Origin: CAYSCW01 sp964449165
GTDB taxonomy: Bacteria; Acidobacteriota; Aminicenantia; Aminicenantales; Aminicenantaceae
DNA length: 64,000 nucleotides
Assembly (NCBI GenBank): GCA_964449165.1
Contig: CAYVAT010000007.1
Coordinates: forward strand, 1-64,000
Reading direction: 5' to 3'
Shown here piece by piece: positions 50,595 to 58,814 of the stretch. Each line of letters begins with the position of its first letter. Position 1 is the stretch's first letter. A model generated the notes under the pieces. That model worked only from the letters and a program-made list of their open reading frames with translations, was not told where the DNA came from and searched no databases. Both the position numbers and the translations under genes were made by a program.

Positions 50595-51538
50595 AAAACC
50601 CAGGTTTTAAAAGGAAAAAAATTTTTTCTGTCTTTCTCCGTTCTTCTACTCATTCCCTGCTATTCATTGTCTGTTTCCTGCTTCTTGCTTCATGTGCATC
50701 TTATAAATTAGAAAAGAACCTGGACCCAGAAAGTAAAGAGTTCTTTTCCAAGGTGAGATTTATCATTACCAAACAAGAAAGAAAAATCTTCCTTAACCTT
50801 CCCCCTTCAGAGAGGAAAGGTTTCATTGAAGAATTCTGGAAGAAGAGAGATCCTGATCCTTATACGGAAGAGAACGAGTTCAAGGAAGGATATTTCAAGC
50901 GTATTGAAGAGGCAAATCATCTTTTTAAAGAAGGCGCTGCCCCAGGTTGGCTCCAAGACAGAGGGAGAATTTACATTCTGCTCGGACCTCCTGAGCAAAG
51001 AGAAGTTTATCCTAGAGGTTACTCCTTTTATGGGAAGCCCATGGAAATATGGTATTATGGTTTTTTCCCGATTGTTTTTATAGATCAAGACTGGAGCGGT
51101 AACTATAAGTTAGAACCGCTTAGTGCCCAACACATAGCAGAAATTAATAAAGCCCAGATGCAAAGAAAACCGAAAATAGAGGGCGAAAAGGTCGTTTTTG
51201 ATTTCGATTTAAAAATAAAAAAAGTAAAAGAAGATGAAGTGCTTATTCAGATTGAAATTCCCTATCGGAATATCTGGCTTATAGAGGAAGAAAATAGACT
51301 AAAAACAAAATTAGAACTGTCTGTGGAAATTTTTGATTCCTCACAGAAAAAAGTCTGGGAAGATAAAAAAAATTACCCCATTTCTTTATCAGAAGAAAAC
51401 TTGGCAGAAATAGCCGGGAAAGATTATTTAATAGAAATTCCTGTAAATCTTGAGCCCGGAAATTACTCTCTTACTGTTAATATAGAAAATAAAGCTGACG
51501 AAAGCCAAGCAAGGAAAAACATAAAATTTTCCATTTGA
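50591..51538 (+). CDS. GWxTD-domain lipoprotein
   Basis: The 315-residue lipoprotein has lipobox LLASC (Cys35) after a long signal sequence. The GWxTD domain is at about 50-145, with EFWKKRDPDPYTEENEF and GWLQDRGRIYILLGPPE (119-135). A C-terminal beta domain ends in LIEIPVNLEPGNYSLTVNIE. It is a shorter paralogue of the upstream gene, sharing the pattern FW-x-x-RDP-x-P-x-T-x-ENEF...RI-x-x-AN. The two are translationally coupled and may form a complex at the outer membrane. Confidence 0.82.
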   Translation: MKNPGFKRKKIFSVFLRSSTHSLLFIVCFLLLASCASYKLEKNLDPESKEFFSKVRFIITKQERKIFLNLPPSERKGFIEEFWKKRDPDPYTEENEFKEGYFKRIEEANHLFKEGAAPGWLQDRGRIYILLGPPEQREVYPRGYSFYGKPMEIWYYGFFPIVFIDQDWSGNYKLEPLSAQHIAEINKAQMQRKPKIEGEKVVFDFDLKIKKVKEDEVLIQIEIPYRNIWLIEEENRLKTKLELSVEIFDSSQKKVWEDKKNYPISLSEENLAEIAGKDYLIEIPVNLEPGNYSLTVNIENKADESQARKNIKFSI

Positions 51539-51620
51539 TAAGAATTAACAGAATTCATAAGGAGAAAAAAGAAAACACTCAGTATAAGACCTTAGACAAT
51601 AAGCGTGAAGGAGATCCTAG

Positions 51621-52598
51621 ATGAAGAAAATAACCTTCTTTAAATTATCATTATCAATTTTAATTATACTTTCTTTCACAAGTAATATCTCCGCCCAGGC
51701 AGGGAGGGGAACAGCAAGAATCTCTGGAGTCGTTCAAGATGAAGAGGGGAATCCGATACAATCAGCTAAGATTGTTATGCAGTTTCAAAAAAATGAGCAG
51801 GTGACACGAGAGACAACCACCAATAAAAATGGAGAATGGGCTATTTTGGGCCTTGGCTCAGGAATGTGGAGAGTGACTGCTTCAGCCGACAATTATATTC
51901 CTTCATATAAAGATATCAATATCCAACAGTTAGCACTGAACCCAAAAGTGACTTTGACTTTAAAAAAGATTGAGCAATCTGACAGGCCAATGATCGAAGA
52001 CGAAACCGCTCTTAATCTTGTTGAAAAAGCGAATCAATTTTTTAGTGAACAAAAATACGATGAGGCCATTACTCTCTTGACGCAATTTCTTGAAAAAAAC
52101 CCAAACGTCTATCAAACTTCTCTCAGCATCGGTGATTGTTACAGAGAAAAAGGAGAGTTTGATAAAGCTTTAGAAGAATACAATCAAGTATTGGAACAGG
52201 CAAAAAATGACGAGACGATGGGCAAAGAAATGACAGCTAAAGCTCTTGCTGGTATCGGTGAGTGCTACTTGAAAAAAGAGGATTTTGAAACGGCCCAAAA
52301 CTACTTTAAAGAATCTATCGAGTCATACCCCGAAAATGAAATTCTAGCCTACAATGTGGGAGAAATCTATTTTTCAAACCAAAAAATAGATGAAGCGATT
52401 CACTATTTTGAATTATCTAGCCGGATTAAGCCCGATTGGAGTTCGCCCTATTTAAAATTAGGCTATGCCTATTTAAACAAAGGCGATTATGAAAAAGCCG
52501 AGCAAAACTTTGATAAATTCTTAGAGCTCGACCCACAGTCTCCAGAAGCACCCAACGTTAAAAACATCGTTGAATACTTGGAGAAAATAAAGAAATAA
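51621..52598 (+). CDS. Secreted protein with carboxypeptidase-regulatory-like domain and TPRs
   Basis: The 325-residue protein has a signal peptide cleaved after about SAQA. A beta-sandwich CarboxypepD_reg-like domain follows (RISGVVQDEEGNPIQSAKIV, about 33-52, to about 115), then four or five TPRs (for example KYDEAITLLTQFLEKNP, KGEFDKALEEYNQVLEQA, KGDYEKAEQNFDKFLELDP). It probably works in the periplasm as an adaptor. The ATG has GAAGGAG upstream. It is convergent with the AP-superfamily hydrolase gene, 13 bp away. Confidence 0.8.
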   Translation: MKKITFFKLSLSILIILSFTSNISAQAGRGTARISGVVQDEEGNPIQSAKIVMQFQKNEQVTRETTTNKNGEWAILGLGSGMWRVTASADNYIPSYKDINIQQLALNPKVTLTLKKIEQSDRPMIEDETALNLVEKANQFFSEQKYDEAITLLTQFLEKNPNVYQTSLSIGDCYREKGEFDKALEEYNQVLEQAKNDETMGKEMTAKALAGIGECYLKKEDFETAQNYFKESIESYPENEILAYNVGEIYFSNQKIDEAIHYFELSSRIKPDWSSPYLKLGYAYLNKGDYEKAEQNFDKFLELDPQSPEAPNVKNIVEYLEKIKK

Positions 52599-52611
52599 AC
52601 TCATAAAAAAT

Positions 52612-54840
52612 TTATTGTTTTAATTGACTTTCCCACGCAGCGAGCTCTCTTTGAGCTTCCTTTATCCTTGCTTCATCCACTCCCCGTGCATTGTCTATGT
52701 ATAACTTAAGATACTGAACAGCTTCTTTCAAATTTCCTTTATTCTTCAACGCTACAGCTAAATTTAAATAGGAGAGTGGCGTAGGATGAATGCTTACTGC
52801 CTTCTTGAGATTCTCGATAGATTTATCCAAATCTCCCAAGTTACCATAAGTAATTCCAAGGTCTTGATATATTTTATACTCCTCAGGATAATCTATTTTC
52901 AGATTATTATATGCCTTGATCGCTTCCTGGTACCTTCCAGAAGTGGCTAAAGTGAGAGCATGGTTCATTCGAAGAAACTTATTTTCTGGCTCAATTTCTA
53001 AGGCCTGCCCATAATAGCGGAGCGCTTCTTCTCCTTTCCCCATGATGCCCAATATCCAGGCTGAAGCGAGGAGGGCATCAAAATACCGAGGATTAATCTT
53101 CAGGACCGCCTGCATCGACTCTAAGGATTTCTTCAACTTTCCTAAGACCAGGTAAGTATGACCTAATCTTGAGAGAAGGATTTCAGAATCAGGAATCTTA
53201 TCGACTCCCTGTTCTAAAATGCGAATAGCTTCGTCAAATTTGCGCATTTCGGCATACATCAGGGCAAGGTTGACATAGCTCGAAGGAGTGTCCGGCCTTA
53301 AAGAAAGGATTTGTTCAAAAATCTTAGCTGCTTCCTGGTAATTTCCCTGAAATTCATACTCATTAGCCTGATGAATCATCCTCAGCTCATCAATTCTATC
53401 TTTGGGATCAGGCAATTGCCCTTCTGAAATACCTTCTGAAAACTGAATATAGCCTAGCGATCTCAATCTTTCCTTCTCTTCAGCCGTCATTTCCTTCCTC
53501 TCCGCTTCTGTACTGGAGGAGAAATTTTGAATCATATTTTTTAATTTATCTCTCTTATCCGAGGCAACCTTTATCTCTTCATTTATTACATTTTCTTCTT
53601 CCCGGGGATCCGTCTTCAGGTTGTACAATTCTTCTTTTGGGGCCTTTATATATTTCCAATCACCGTCAATCAAACCAATCAATTCAGACCAGCCATAATT
53701 CTCTCTTGGATAATAGGTTTCAATATAAGAGCTGAGGTCATTCTTTTCTCTTCTCTCTATATAAGGCAAGAGATTTATCCCCTGAATTTCTTTATTCGCC
53801 GGGATTTCAAGTATATCTAAGATAGAAGGCATAAGGTCGATAAGCCTTACTCTTGAGTCTACGACTTTTCCTCTGGGAAGATTATTCTCAGCATAAAATA
53901 TGAGAGGAACTCTCATGGTCACATCGTAGAGAAAGACTCCATGCCCAGCCACCTCTTTTTCTCCGAATGCCTCACCATGATCTCCAACCAGGATGATTAT
54001 TGTCTTGTTGAGAATATTTTTTTCTTCTAATTTTTCAATGGTTTTGCCAATATAATAATCCATATAGGCTATTTCACCATCATAGGGGCTATCCGAGAAT
54101 TCTTCTTTATAAGGAGAAGGCGGGTCATAAGGAAGATGAGGATCGAAAAAATGCATCCAACAAAAGAATTGCTGAGCTTGATTCTCATCCAGCCAATCGG
54201 AAAAGGAGGTGAATACTTTATCAGCTTTTCTTTCCGATTTTAATGCTTTAAATACTTCTTCTTCCGTAAATTTATCGTCATAAAAATCAAAGCCTTGGTC
54301 AAGTCCAAAACGTGAGTCAACAGTAAAGGAGCTGACAAAAGCCGCTGTTTTAAATCCTCTGCCCTTCAATGTCTCAGCCAAAGTCAAAAGGTCAGGGCTG
54401 AGATAATAGGTGCCGTTGTTATGCACCTGGTGATAGATTGGATATGTCCCGGTTAGGATCGAGCAATGGGAAGGACACGTCAAGGGAACCTGGCAATACG
54501 TGTTTGAGAATTGAACTCCGCCTGAAGCCAAGGAATCCAAGTTTGGAGTTTTTGCTTTTTCATAACCATAACAGCCGATCCTATCGGCTCTGGTTGTATC
54601 CAGGGTAATAAGCAAAACATTTAAATTGCCATCCTTTATCACTCTATCTTTTGGGGATAATAAATAAAATAATAAAACCGCGGCCATGAAAAGAAATAAA
54701 AGAGGCAAAAGATAAATCAGGATTTTTTTGGGCTTTTTGGCAACAGCCTTTTCTTCTTTTTTTACATCCTGGGGAGCAGCTTTTTGGGCTCGATGAACCC
54801 GGGGTGATCTTCTTTTCTTCTTTCTTCTTTTCTTAGACAT
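52612..54840 (-). CDS. Alkaline-phosphatase-superfamily (sulfatase-like) hydrolase with TPRs
   Basis: The 742-residue protein is anchored by one TM helix (about 41-61, IYLLPLLFLFMAAVLLFYLL) after a very basic tail. The hydrolase domain (about 72-430) has LLITLDTTRADRIGCYGY (metal Asp81), the nucleophile loop PLTCPSHCSILTG (119-131) and ILVGDHGEAFGEKEVAGHG (metal Asp/His). The sulfatase formylglycine pattern C/S-x-P-S-R is here T121-C-P-S-H125, so the nucleophile looks like Thr, as in phosphodiesterase-type members. The C-terminal ~230 residues are 6-7 TPRs. It faces the periplasm; the substrate is unknown. Confidence 0.85.
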   Translation of the reverse strand: MSKKRRKKKRRSPRVHRAQKAAPQDVKKEEKAVAKKPKKILIYLLPLLFLFMAAVLLFYLLSPKDRVIKDGNLNVLLITLDTTRADRIGCYGYEKAKTPNLDSLASGGVQFSNTYCQVPLTCPSHCSILTGTYPIYHQVHNNGTYYLSPDLLTLAETLKGRGFKTAAFVSSFTVDSRFGLDQGFDFYDDKFTEEEVFKALKSERKADKVFTSFSDWLDENQAQQFFCWMHFFDPHLPYDPPSPYKEEFSDSPYDGEIAYMDYYIGKTIEKLEEKNILNKTIIILVGDHGEAFGEKEVAGHGVFLYDVTMRVPLIFYAENNLPRGKVVDSRVRLIDLMPSILDILEIPANKEIQGINLLPYIERREKNDLSSYIETYYPRENYGWSELIGLIDGDWKYIKAPKEELYNLKTDPREEENVINEEIKVASDKRDKLKNMIQNFSSSTEAERKEMTAEEKERLRSLGYIQFSEGISEGQLPDPKDRIDELRMIHQANEYEFQGNYQEAAKIFEQILSLRPDTPSSYVNLALMYAEMRKFDEAIRILEQGVDKIPDSEILLSRLGHTYLVLGKLKKSLESMQAVLKINPRYFDALLASAWILGIMGKGEEALRYYGQALEIEPENKFLRMNHALTLATSGRYQEAIKAYNNLKIDYPEEYKIYQDLGITYGNLGDLDKSIENLKKAVSIHPTPLSYLNLAVALKNKGNLKEAVQYLKLYIDNARGVDEARIKEAQRELAAWESQLKQ

Positions 54841-54897
54841 AACAAGAGCATAGATAATTTATAACAGGAAGAAAAATGAGTCAAATTCAATCATAAT

Positions 54898-54937
54898 AAA
54901 AAAAAGCCCTCTTCCCGATTTGTCGGGAAGAGGGCTT
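54898..54937 (-). terminator. Rho-independent terminator of the TonB-receptor gene
   Basis: A perfect 15-bp stem, AAGCCCTCTTCCCGA (54904-54918) with TCGGGAAGAGGGCTT (54923-54937), loop TTTG, then on the minus strand a T-run of about 8 (54905-54898). It is 24 bp beyond the TonB receptor stop and insulates the hydrolase gene. Confidence 0.9.
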
Positions 54938-54960
54938 CGAGCTTCTACTTTGACTTCAGG

Positions 54961-57900
54961 TTAGAAGATGAATTTAACTCCAAATCTGACTGAAATTGGG
55001 TCATAGAAATCCTGTTCCATATTAAATCGAGGATCTGCAACATACCTATCTGCTGTTAAATCCCAATTTGTAGAAAGCAGCTCATCTGCCGATACATCGA
55101 CTCGACCGGAGGTTTTACGAGACCATATCCTGCGAGCAGTACCAGTATTTAAAACATTGTCAACGTTAACATTAAATTGGAGCGTGTATTTCTCTGCAAA
55201 CCTCAAATTGTATTCAGCATAGAGATTGGCAAAGAACAAGAAAGGTGTCCTCCCCAGATTACCTCTGTTATAAGGATAGTAGCCGTTAGCCTCGACTGTC
55301 CATTCCTCTGTGACAGGGGTTCCGCTCACCCCATTGACAACTGTACCAAGAGTTAAACCAAAAGGAAAGACATAGCTGCCGTAGAATTTGAATTGGTGGG
55401 TTCTGTCTGTTGGCAGGGGCCCGTCCTGCGGCTCAAGATCCTTAGTGTAGGCCAGATGCCAGAGGTCAAAGTATCTTTCCACATTGGGGCTAACTCTTCC
55501 GTATTCATCGGAGCTGGCCAGACCAGAGTAGTTACCCGTCAGCCTGCTCCAGGTATAGGAGAAGCCACCCATCCAGTTGTCGCTGAAGCGCTTGTCCAGA
55601 GCGAAGTTAACCGCCCAGTATTCGCGCTTGGCTTTGGGACATGGAGGATATGTAGGATCGAATCTGCCAGTTCCTTCCCCTACATGCTTGGAATAGCCAT
55701 AGCCCGGGTTAGTCGTGTAATACTCTTCTCCTACTCCAGGCACAAATACACCCACGTCTTCAATAGTATAACGGAGATGCTTTTGAACCACACGTACAGA
55801 AGCAGCAAGAAACTCCGACAGTTTCCTTTCCACTCCGAAAGAGATTTCCCGCTGGCTCATGGGTTTCAAATCTGGATCTGTGCTCTCATAAGATGGGTGC
55901 CGCCAATCGACTACTCCTGGTCCCAAGGGTGTTCCCGGATAATTTCCGCCTACTCCGATTGTATCCCATTCGTAAGTATCAAGCGTGTAATAGGCACTCT
56001 TCCATTTAAATCCGCCATAAGCATTAGCACCCATGTACAGCTTAAAGATATCGAAGTACCAGCCGTAACTTCCGAAGATCTTTGTACTCGCATCACCAAA
56101 TACGTCATAAACAAACCCGAGTCTGGGAGCTAGTTTACTGCTGAAATCAAACTCAATGGGGTTCGTGCTATAGCCTTCGGCTTCGAGTTCCGCAAGGAAT
56201 GTTGGATCGTCATTGTAGGGGGGGACATATTCTCTTTCAGTACGGACACCGAAATTTAATGTGAGCCTGTTGTTCAGAAACTCTGGGGTCCAGCTGTCCT
56301 GCACATAAAGGGCCCAGCGGATGCTGTGTGGCTGATAGAATGAGCCGTAAGGACCTGTTGCATCATTCCCACGGACGGAATAAAAACCGTATGTTCCTCT
56401 CCCATAGTTAACTCCACCTAGAATAAGATCCCTATCCCACGCAAAGAAGAGAACAGGATTAGGAGCTGAAGCATCAACATCTTCTAACTGGCGAACCCAT
56501 TGAACACCCGCTTTAAGGGAATGCTCACCGCCCAAATCCAAGAAGTAATTGAGATCCAGGTTCACATATCCTTTGGATCTGATTGTTTTCTGTCTATCAA
56601 AAGCTTGACCTCTGGGGTAATTGATAAATCCGGCATCTCTTTTATACTGGTCGGGAATATCCAGGCCTTGGTTTGTGACGCTAGCGTATCCAGCAGTCTC
56701 CACAAGAAACTGCCAACATGGTTCTGAGGGTGTAACCAACTGGCCTGTTTGATTTCTAAAGAAATAACCGCCACGGAGGCTTACCAGGAAGTTGGCTCCT
56801 AGGGTTAAATCAGCAGATCCAGCAGCAGACCAGTTAGGATAACTGAAACCATAAGCCGCATAATCAGTATCAGGATTTCCTGAGCCATTTCGAGGTGGGA
56901 GGTCACCCTTGTATTTGCTGAAGTTGTTAACGAAACTACCGCTCAAGCGTAAATTCCCAATGGGTTGGGCAGTTACTTTAGCTTGGAAATTCCAATATTT
57001 ATATCTCTGTGGAGAATCCCTCTTTTCATCGTTGGAAGTAAATGTGACATGCCTCATGGTATTATCAAACACTGGGAGAAATGAACCAAAGAACCACAGT
57101 CTGTCTTTTAAAATGTAACCGCCGAGACTGAAACCAACTTCGTACCTATCAGTTGTATCTTTTCCATACAGATCTTGATAATTGACATACTCAGCTAGAG
57201 CCGTATTTGTTGGTACCAGACGGAGAGTGTCTCTTTCCTTTCCATTCAGCCTAGAGCCGCTGTAGTAGCCAATAAGTTCACCATGAAATTCGTTTCCGCC
57301 GGAGCGGGTAATCACACTGACCACACCACCCACGGCACCTCCATATTCTGCTTGATAACCGCTGGCTTTGATTTGAATTTCATCAACAAATTCGAAAGCA
57401 GCGCTTTGACCTCTTTGGCCTCTTTCCATTTCAGTTATATCTGTGCCGTCGATATAATACATGTTCTCAGCACCGGAAGCACCGTCCACCGATATCCCGC
57501 CAAGCCAGGGTTCGTTGGACACACCTGGAATAGCGGTAACCAGGGTGTCAAAGTTTCTACCTCTGGGCAGCATCTGGAACATCTCTTTGGTCATGGTCAT
57601 TCCTTTGTAGGTGCTCTTCACATCAATCAAAGGCGACCGCCCCAAAACAGTAATCTCTTCTTCTATTGCACCTGGTTCCATGGTGATGTCAACTGTAATA
57701 GTCTCCTCCAGGCGGACAGCAATATCCTTCCTGACAACAGTATTAAATCCTGGAAGGGAAAACTTGATTTCGTATGTTCCGGGTGGCAAAGCAAAAAGAC
57801 GATAAACTCCGCTTTCATCGGTCAACACTGAAGACTTACCTACCACGCTGGGACTCTTGGCTTCCACTGATACGCCAGGAAGTGGAATGCCAGAATCATC

Positions 57901-58005
57901 CATGACAGTTCCGATTATCTTTCCAGTTGGAACCTGAGCTGTCACCAGGCCACTCATCAGAATCAGACCGAGCATCGTAAGAAGGGAAGTTCGAAACTTA
58001 CTCAA
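54961..58005 (-). CDS. TonB-dependent outer-membrane receptor with N-terminal carboxypeptidase-regulatory-like domain
   Basis: The protein has about 1014 residues from a TTG at 58005, chosen because AAAGGAGG lies about seven bases upstream and the signal peptide (KFRTSLLTMLGLILMSGLVTAQ) then begins at residue 3. Domains in order: CarboxypepD_reg (GTVMDDSGIPLPGVSVEAKS), plug (about 110-230, with SVDGASGAENMYYIDG and VVSVITRSGGNEFHGEL) and a large beta-barrel ending in DPISVRFGVKFIF. This is the Acidobacteriota-type Oar/SusC-like layout. It takes up a large substrate using TonB. A sigma-54 promoter and structured leader precede it; a strong terminator follows. Confidence 0.88.
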   Translation of the reverse strand: MSKFRTSLLTMLGLILMSGLVTAQVPTGKIIGTVMDDSGIPLPGVSVEAKSPSVVGKSSVLTDESGVYRLFALPPGTYEIKFSLPGFNTVVRKDIAVRLEETITVDITMEPGAIEEEITVLGRSPLIDVKSTYKGMTMTKEMFQMLPRGRNFDTLVTAIPGVSNEPWLGGISVDGASGAENMYYIDGTDITEMERGQRGQSAAFEFVDEIQIKASGYQAEYGGAVGGVVSVITRSGGNEFHGELIGYYSGSRLNGKERDTLRLVPTNTALAEYVNYQDLYGKDTTDRYEVGFSLGGYILKDRLWFFGSFLPVFDNTMRHVTFTSNDEKRDSPQRYKYWNFQAKVTAQPIGNLRLSGSFVNNFSKYKGDLPPRNGSGNPDTDYAAYGFSYPNWSAAGSADLTLGANFLVSLRGGYFFRNQTGQLVTPSEPCWQFLVETAGYASVTNQGLDIPDQYKRDAGFINYPRGQAFDRQKTIRSKGYVNLDLNYFLDLGGEHSLKAGVQWVRQLEDVDASAPNPVLFFAWDRDLILGGVNYGRGTYGFYSVRGNDATGPYGSFYQPHSIRWALYVQDSWTPEFLNNRLTLNFGVRTEREYVPPYNDDPTFLAELEAEGYSTNPIEFDFSSKLAPRLGFVYDVFGDASTKIFGSYGWYFDIFKLYMGANAYGGFKWKSAYYTLDTYEWDTIGVGGNYPGTPLGPGVVDWRHPSYESTDPDLKPMSQREISFGVERKLSEFLAASVRVVQKHLRYTIEDVGVFVPGVGEEYYTTNPGYGYSKHVGEGTGRFDPTYPPCPKAKREYWAVNFALDKRFSDNWMGGFSYTWSRLTGNYSGLASSDEYGRVSPNVERYFDLWHLAYTKDLEPQDGPLPTDRTHQFKFYGSYVFPFGLTLGTVVNGVSGTPVTEEWTVEANGYYPYNRGNLGRTPFLFFANLYAEYNLRFAEKYTLQFNVNVDNVLNTGTARRIWSRKTSGRVDVSADELLSTNWDLTADRYVADPRFNMEQDFYDPISVRFGVKFIF

Positions 58006-58022
58006 TTTTTTTCCTCCTTTTT

Positions 58023-58105
58023 TCCCGTATATCCCTTTCTCTGCGGATATTCGGGATAAAAAAGCTTTTTGTTCAGTGTGTTGTGTTAAGATTAGCTCAC
58101 TGAAC
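58023..58105 (-). promoter_or_regulatory. Structured 5' leader of the TonB receptor (two stem-loops)
   Basis: Stem 1: GTTCAGTG (58071-58078) pairs with CACTGAAC (58098-58105), 8 bp with a 19-nt loop. Stem 2: TCCCGTATATCC (58023-58034) pairs with GGATATTCGGGA (58045-58056), 11 bp with one mismatch and a 10-nt loop. Stem 2 ends three bases from the Shine-Dalgarno (58011-58020 region), so it could gate ribosome access. The leader from the sigma-54 start is about 238 nt. Confidence 0.45.
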
Positions 58106-58253
58106 GAAATCAACCTACGACCATGGAGTGTGAAGTCATTTTTACGAGAATGTAATTTTGACCTACACCCCAACCAATAACATATTTATTTGATTCTCCT
58201 GTTTGATTGCACCTCCCCTCTTTCATATCTTTCACAATTTATTATTTCCTTAG

Positions 58254-58270
58254 TGCAATATCTGTGCCAA
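58254..58270 (-). promoter_or_regulatory. Sigma-54 (-24/-12) promoter of the TonB receptor
   Basis: On the minus strand TTGGCACAGATATTGCA (58270-58254) matches the consensus YTGGCAC-N5-TTGCW, with GG-N10-GC exact. The predicted start is near 58243. A sigma-54 activator is encoded at 3407-4804. Confidence 0.75.
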
Positions 58271-58351
58271 TTTAAGTCAACAGGCCGGATAATAGAATTT
58301 ATTTATTATCAACATATTACAGAAGAATAATTATAAGTAAAAAGAAATTAA

Positions 58352-58369
58352 AATTCAATTTTTTGAATT
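58352..58369. promoter_or_regulatory. Dyad upstream of the sigma-54 promoter (candidate activator site)
   Basis: AATTCAA (58352-58358) and TTGAATT (58363-58369), spaced by 4 bases, form a palindrome about 82 bp upstream of the -24 box, a usual distance for an enhancer-binding protein. It is A/T-rich, so chance is possible. Confidence 0.3.
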
Positions 58370-58370
58370 G

Positions 58371-58814
58371 TGTACAGATTTTTGGATTTTACATCACCTC
58401 TAATTTCCTTTTTTTATATTCCACAACTGGAGTCTGCATTGATTTTTGTGATCGAAAAGAAACAACCATGTTATTCAGCCACGGATGAACTTCCTGGCTA
58501 GCTCCATATGGATATTATCGACAATTTATTTCAATATTTCAGATATTATTCAATATTTTGAATCATCCATAAAAATAGATCGTCCTCGCTCATGTTTATC
58601 CAGGTATTCCAAAAATCATTCAACATCAAATTTGTCCTATTACTCATTGGACACACATCCAAAACCCTGATGAGAATAATTATTTAATTGGTTGGAAAGA
58701 GTGAGGGTTGATAATTTCCCTCCTTCCTCCTAGTACTGAAAAAAAGATTCACACTTTCTGAATCTTTCTCTTGAAATGTCCCTACAGATTTCATAAACTT
58801 TACTCTCATTCAGG
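58371..58814. other. Gene-free region between TonB receptor and endonuclease Q
   Basis: A/T-rich, with no ORF that looks real. It holds an 8-bp inverted repeat, AAAGATTC (58743-58750) / GAATCTTT (58760-58767). A weak promoter candidate for the next gene is TTGAAA (58771-58776), 17 bp, TAAACT (58794-58799), which would make a nearly leaderless mRNA. Confidence 0.3.

Noticed and set aside
52612..54840. True formylglycine sulfatase annotation
   Set aside because: Nucleophile motif reads T-C-P-S-H, not C/S-x-P-S-R; called AP-superfamily hydrolase instead.
55393..56133. 246-residue open frame on the plus strand inside the TonB receptor
   Set aside because: Antisense shadow; composition mirrors the receptor codons and no start signal is seen.
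57283..57831. 182-residue open frame on the plus strand
   Set aside because: Antisense to the TonB receptor coding region, no Shine-Dalgarno, no recognisable domain; it is a shadow of the receptor gene.
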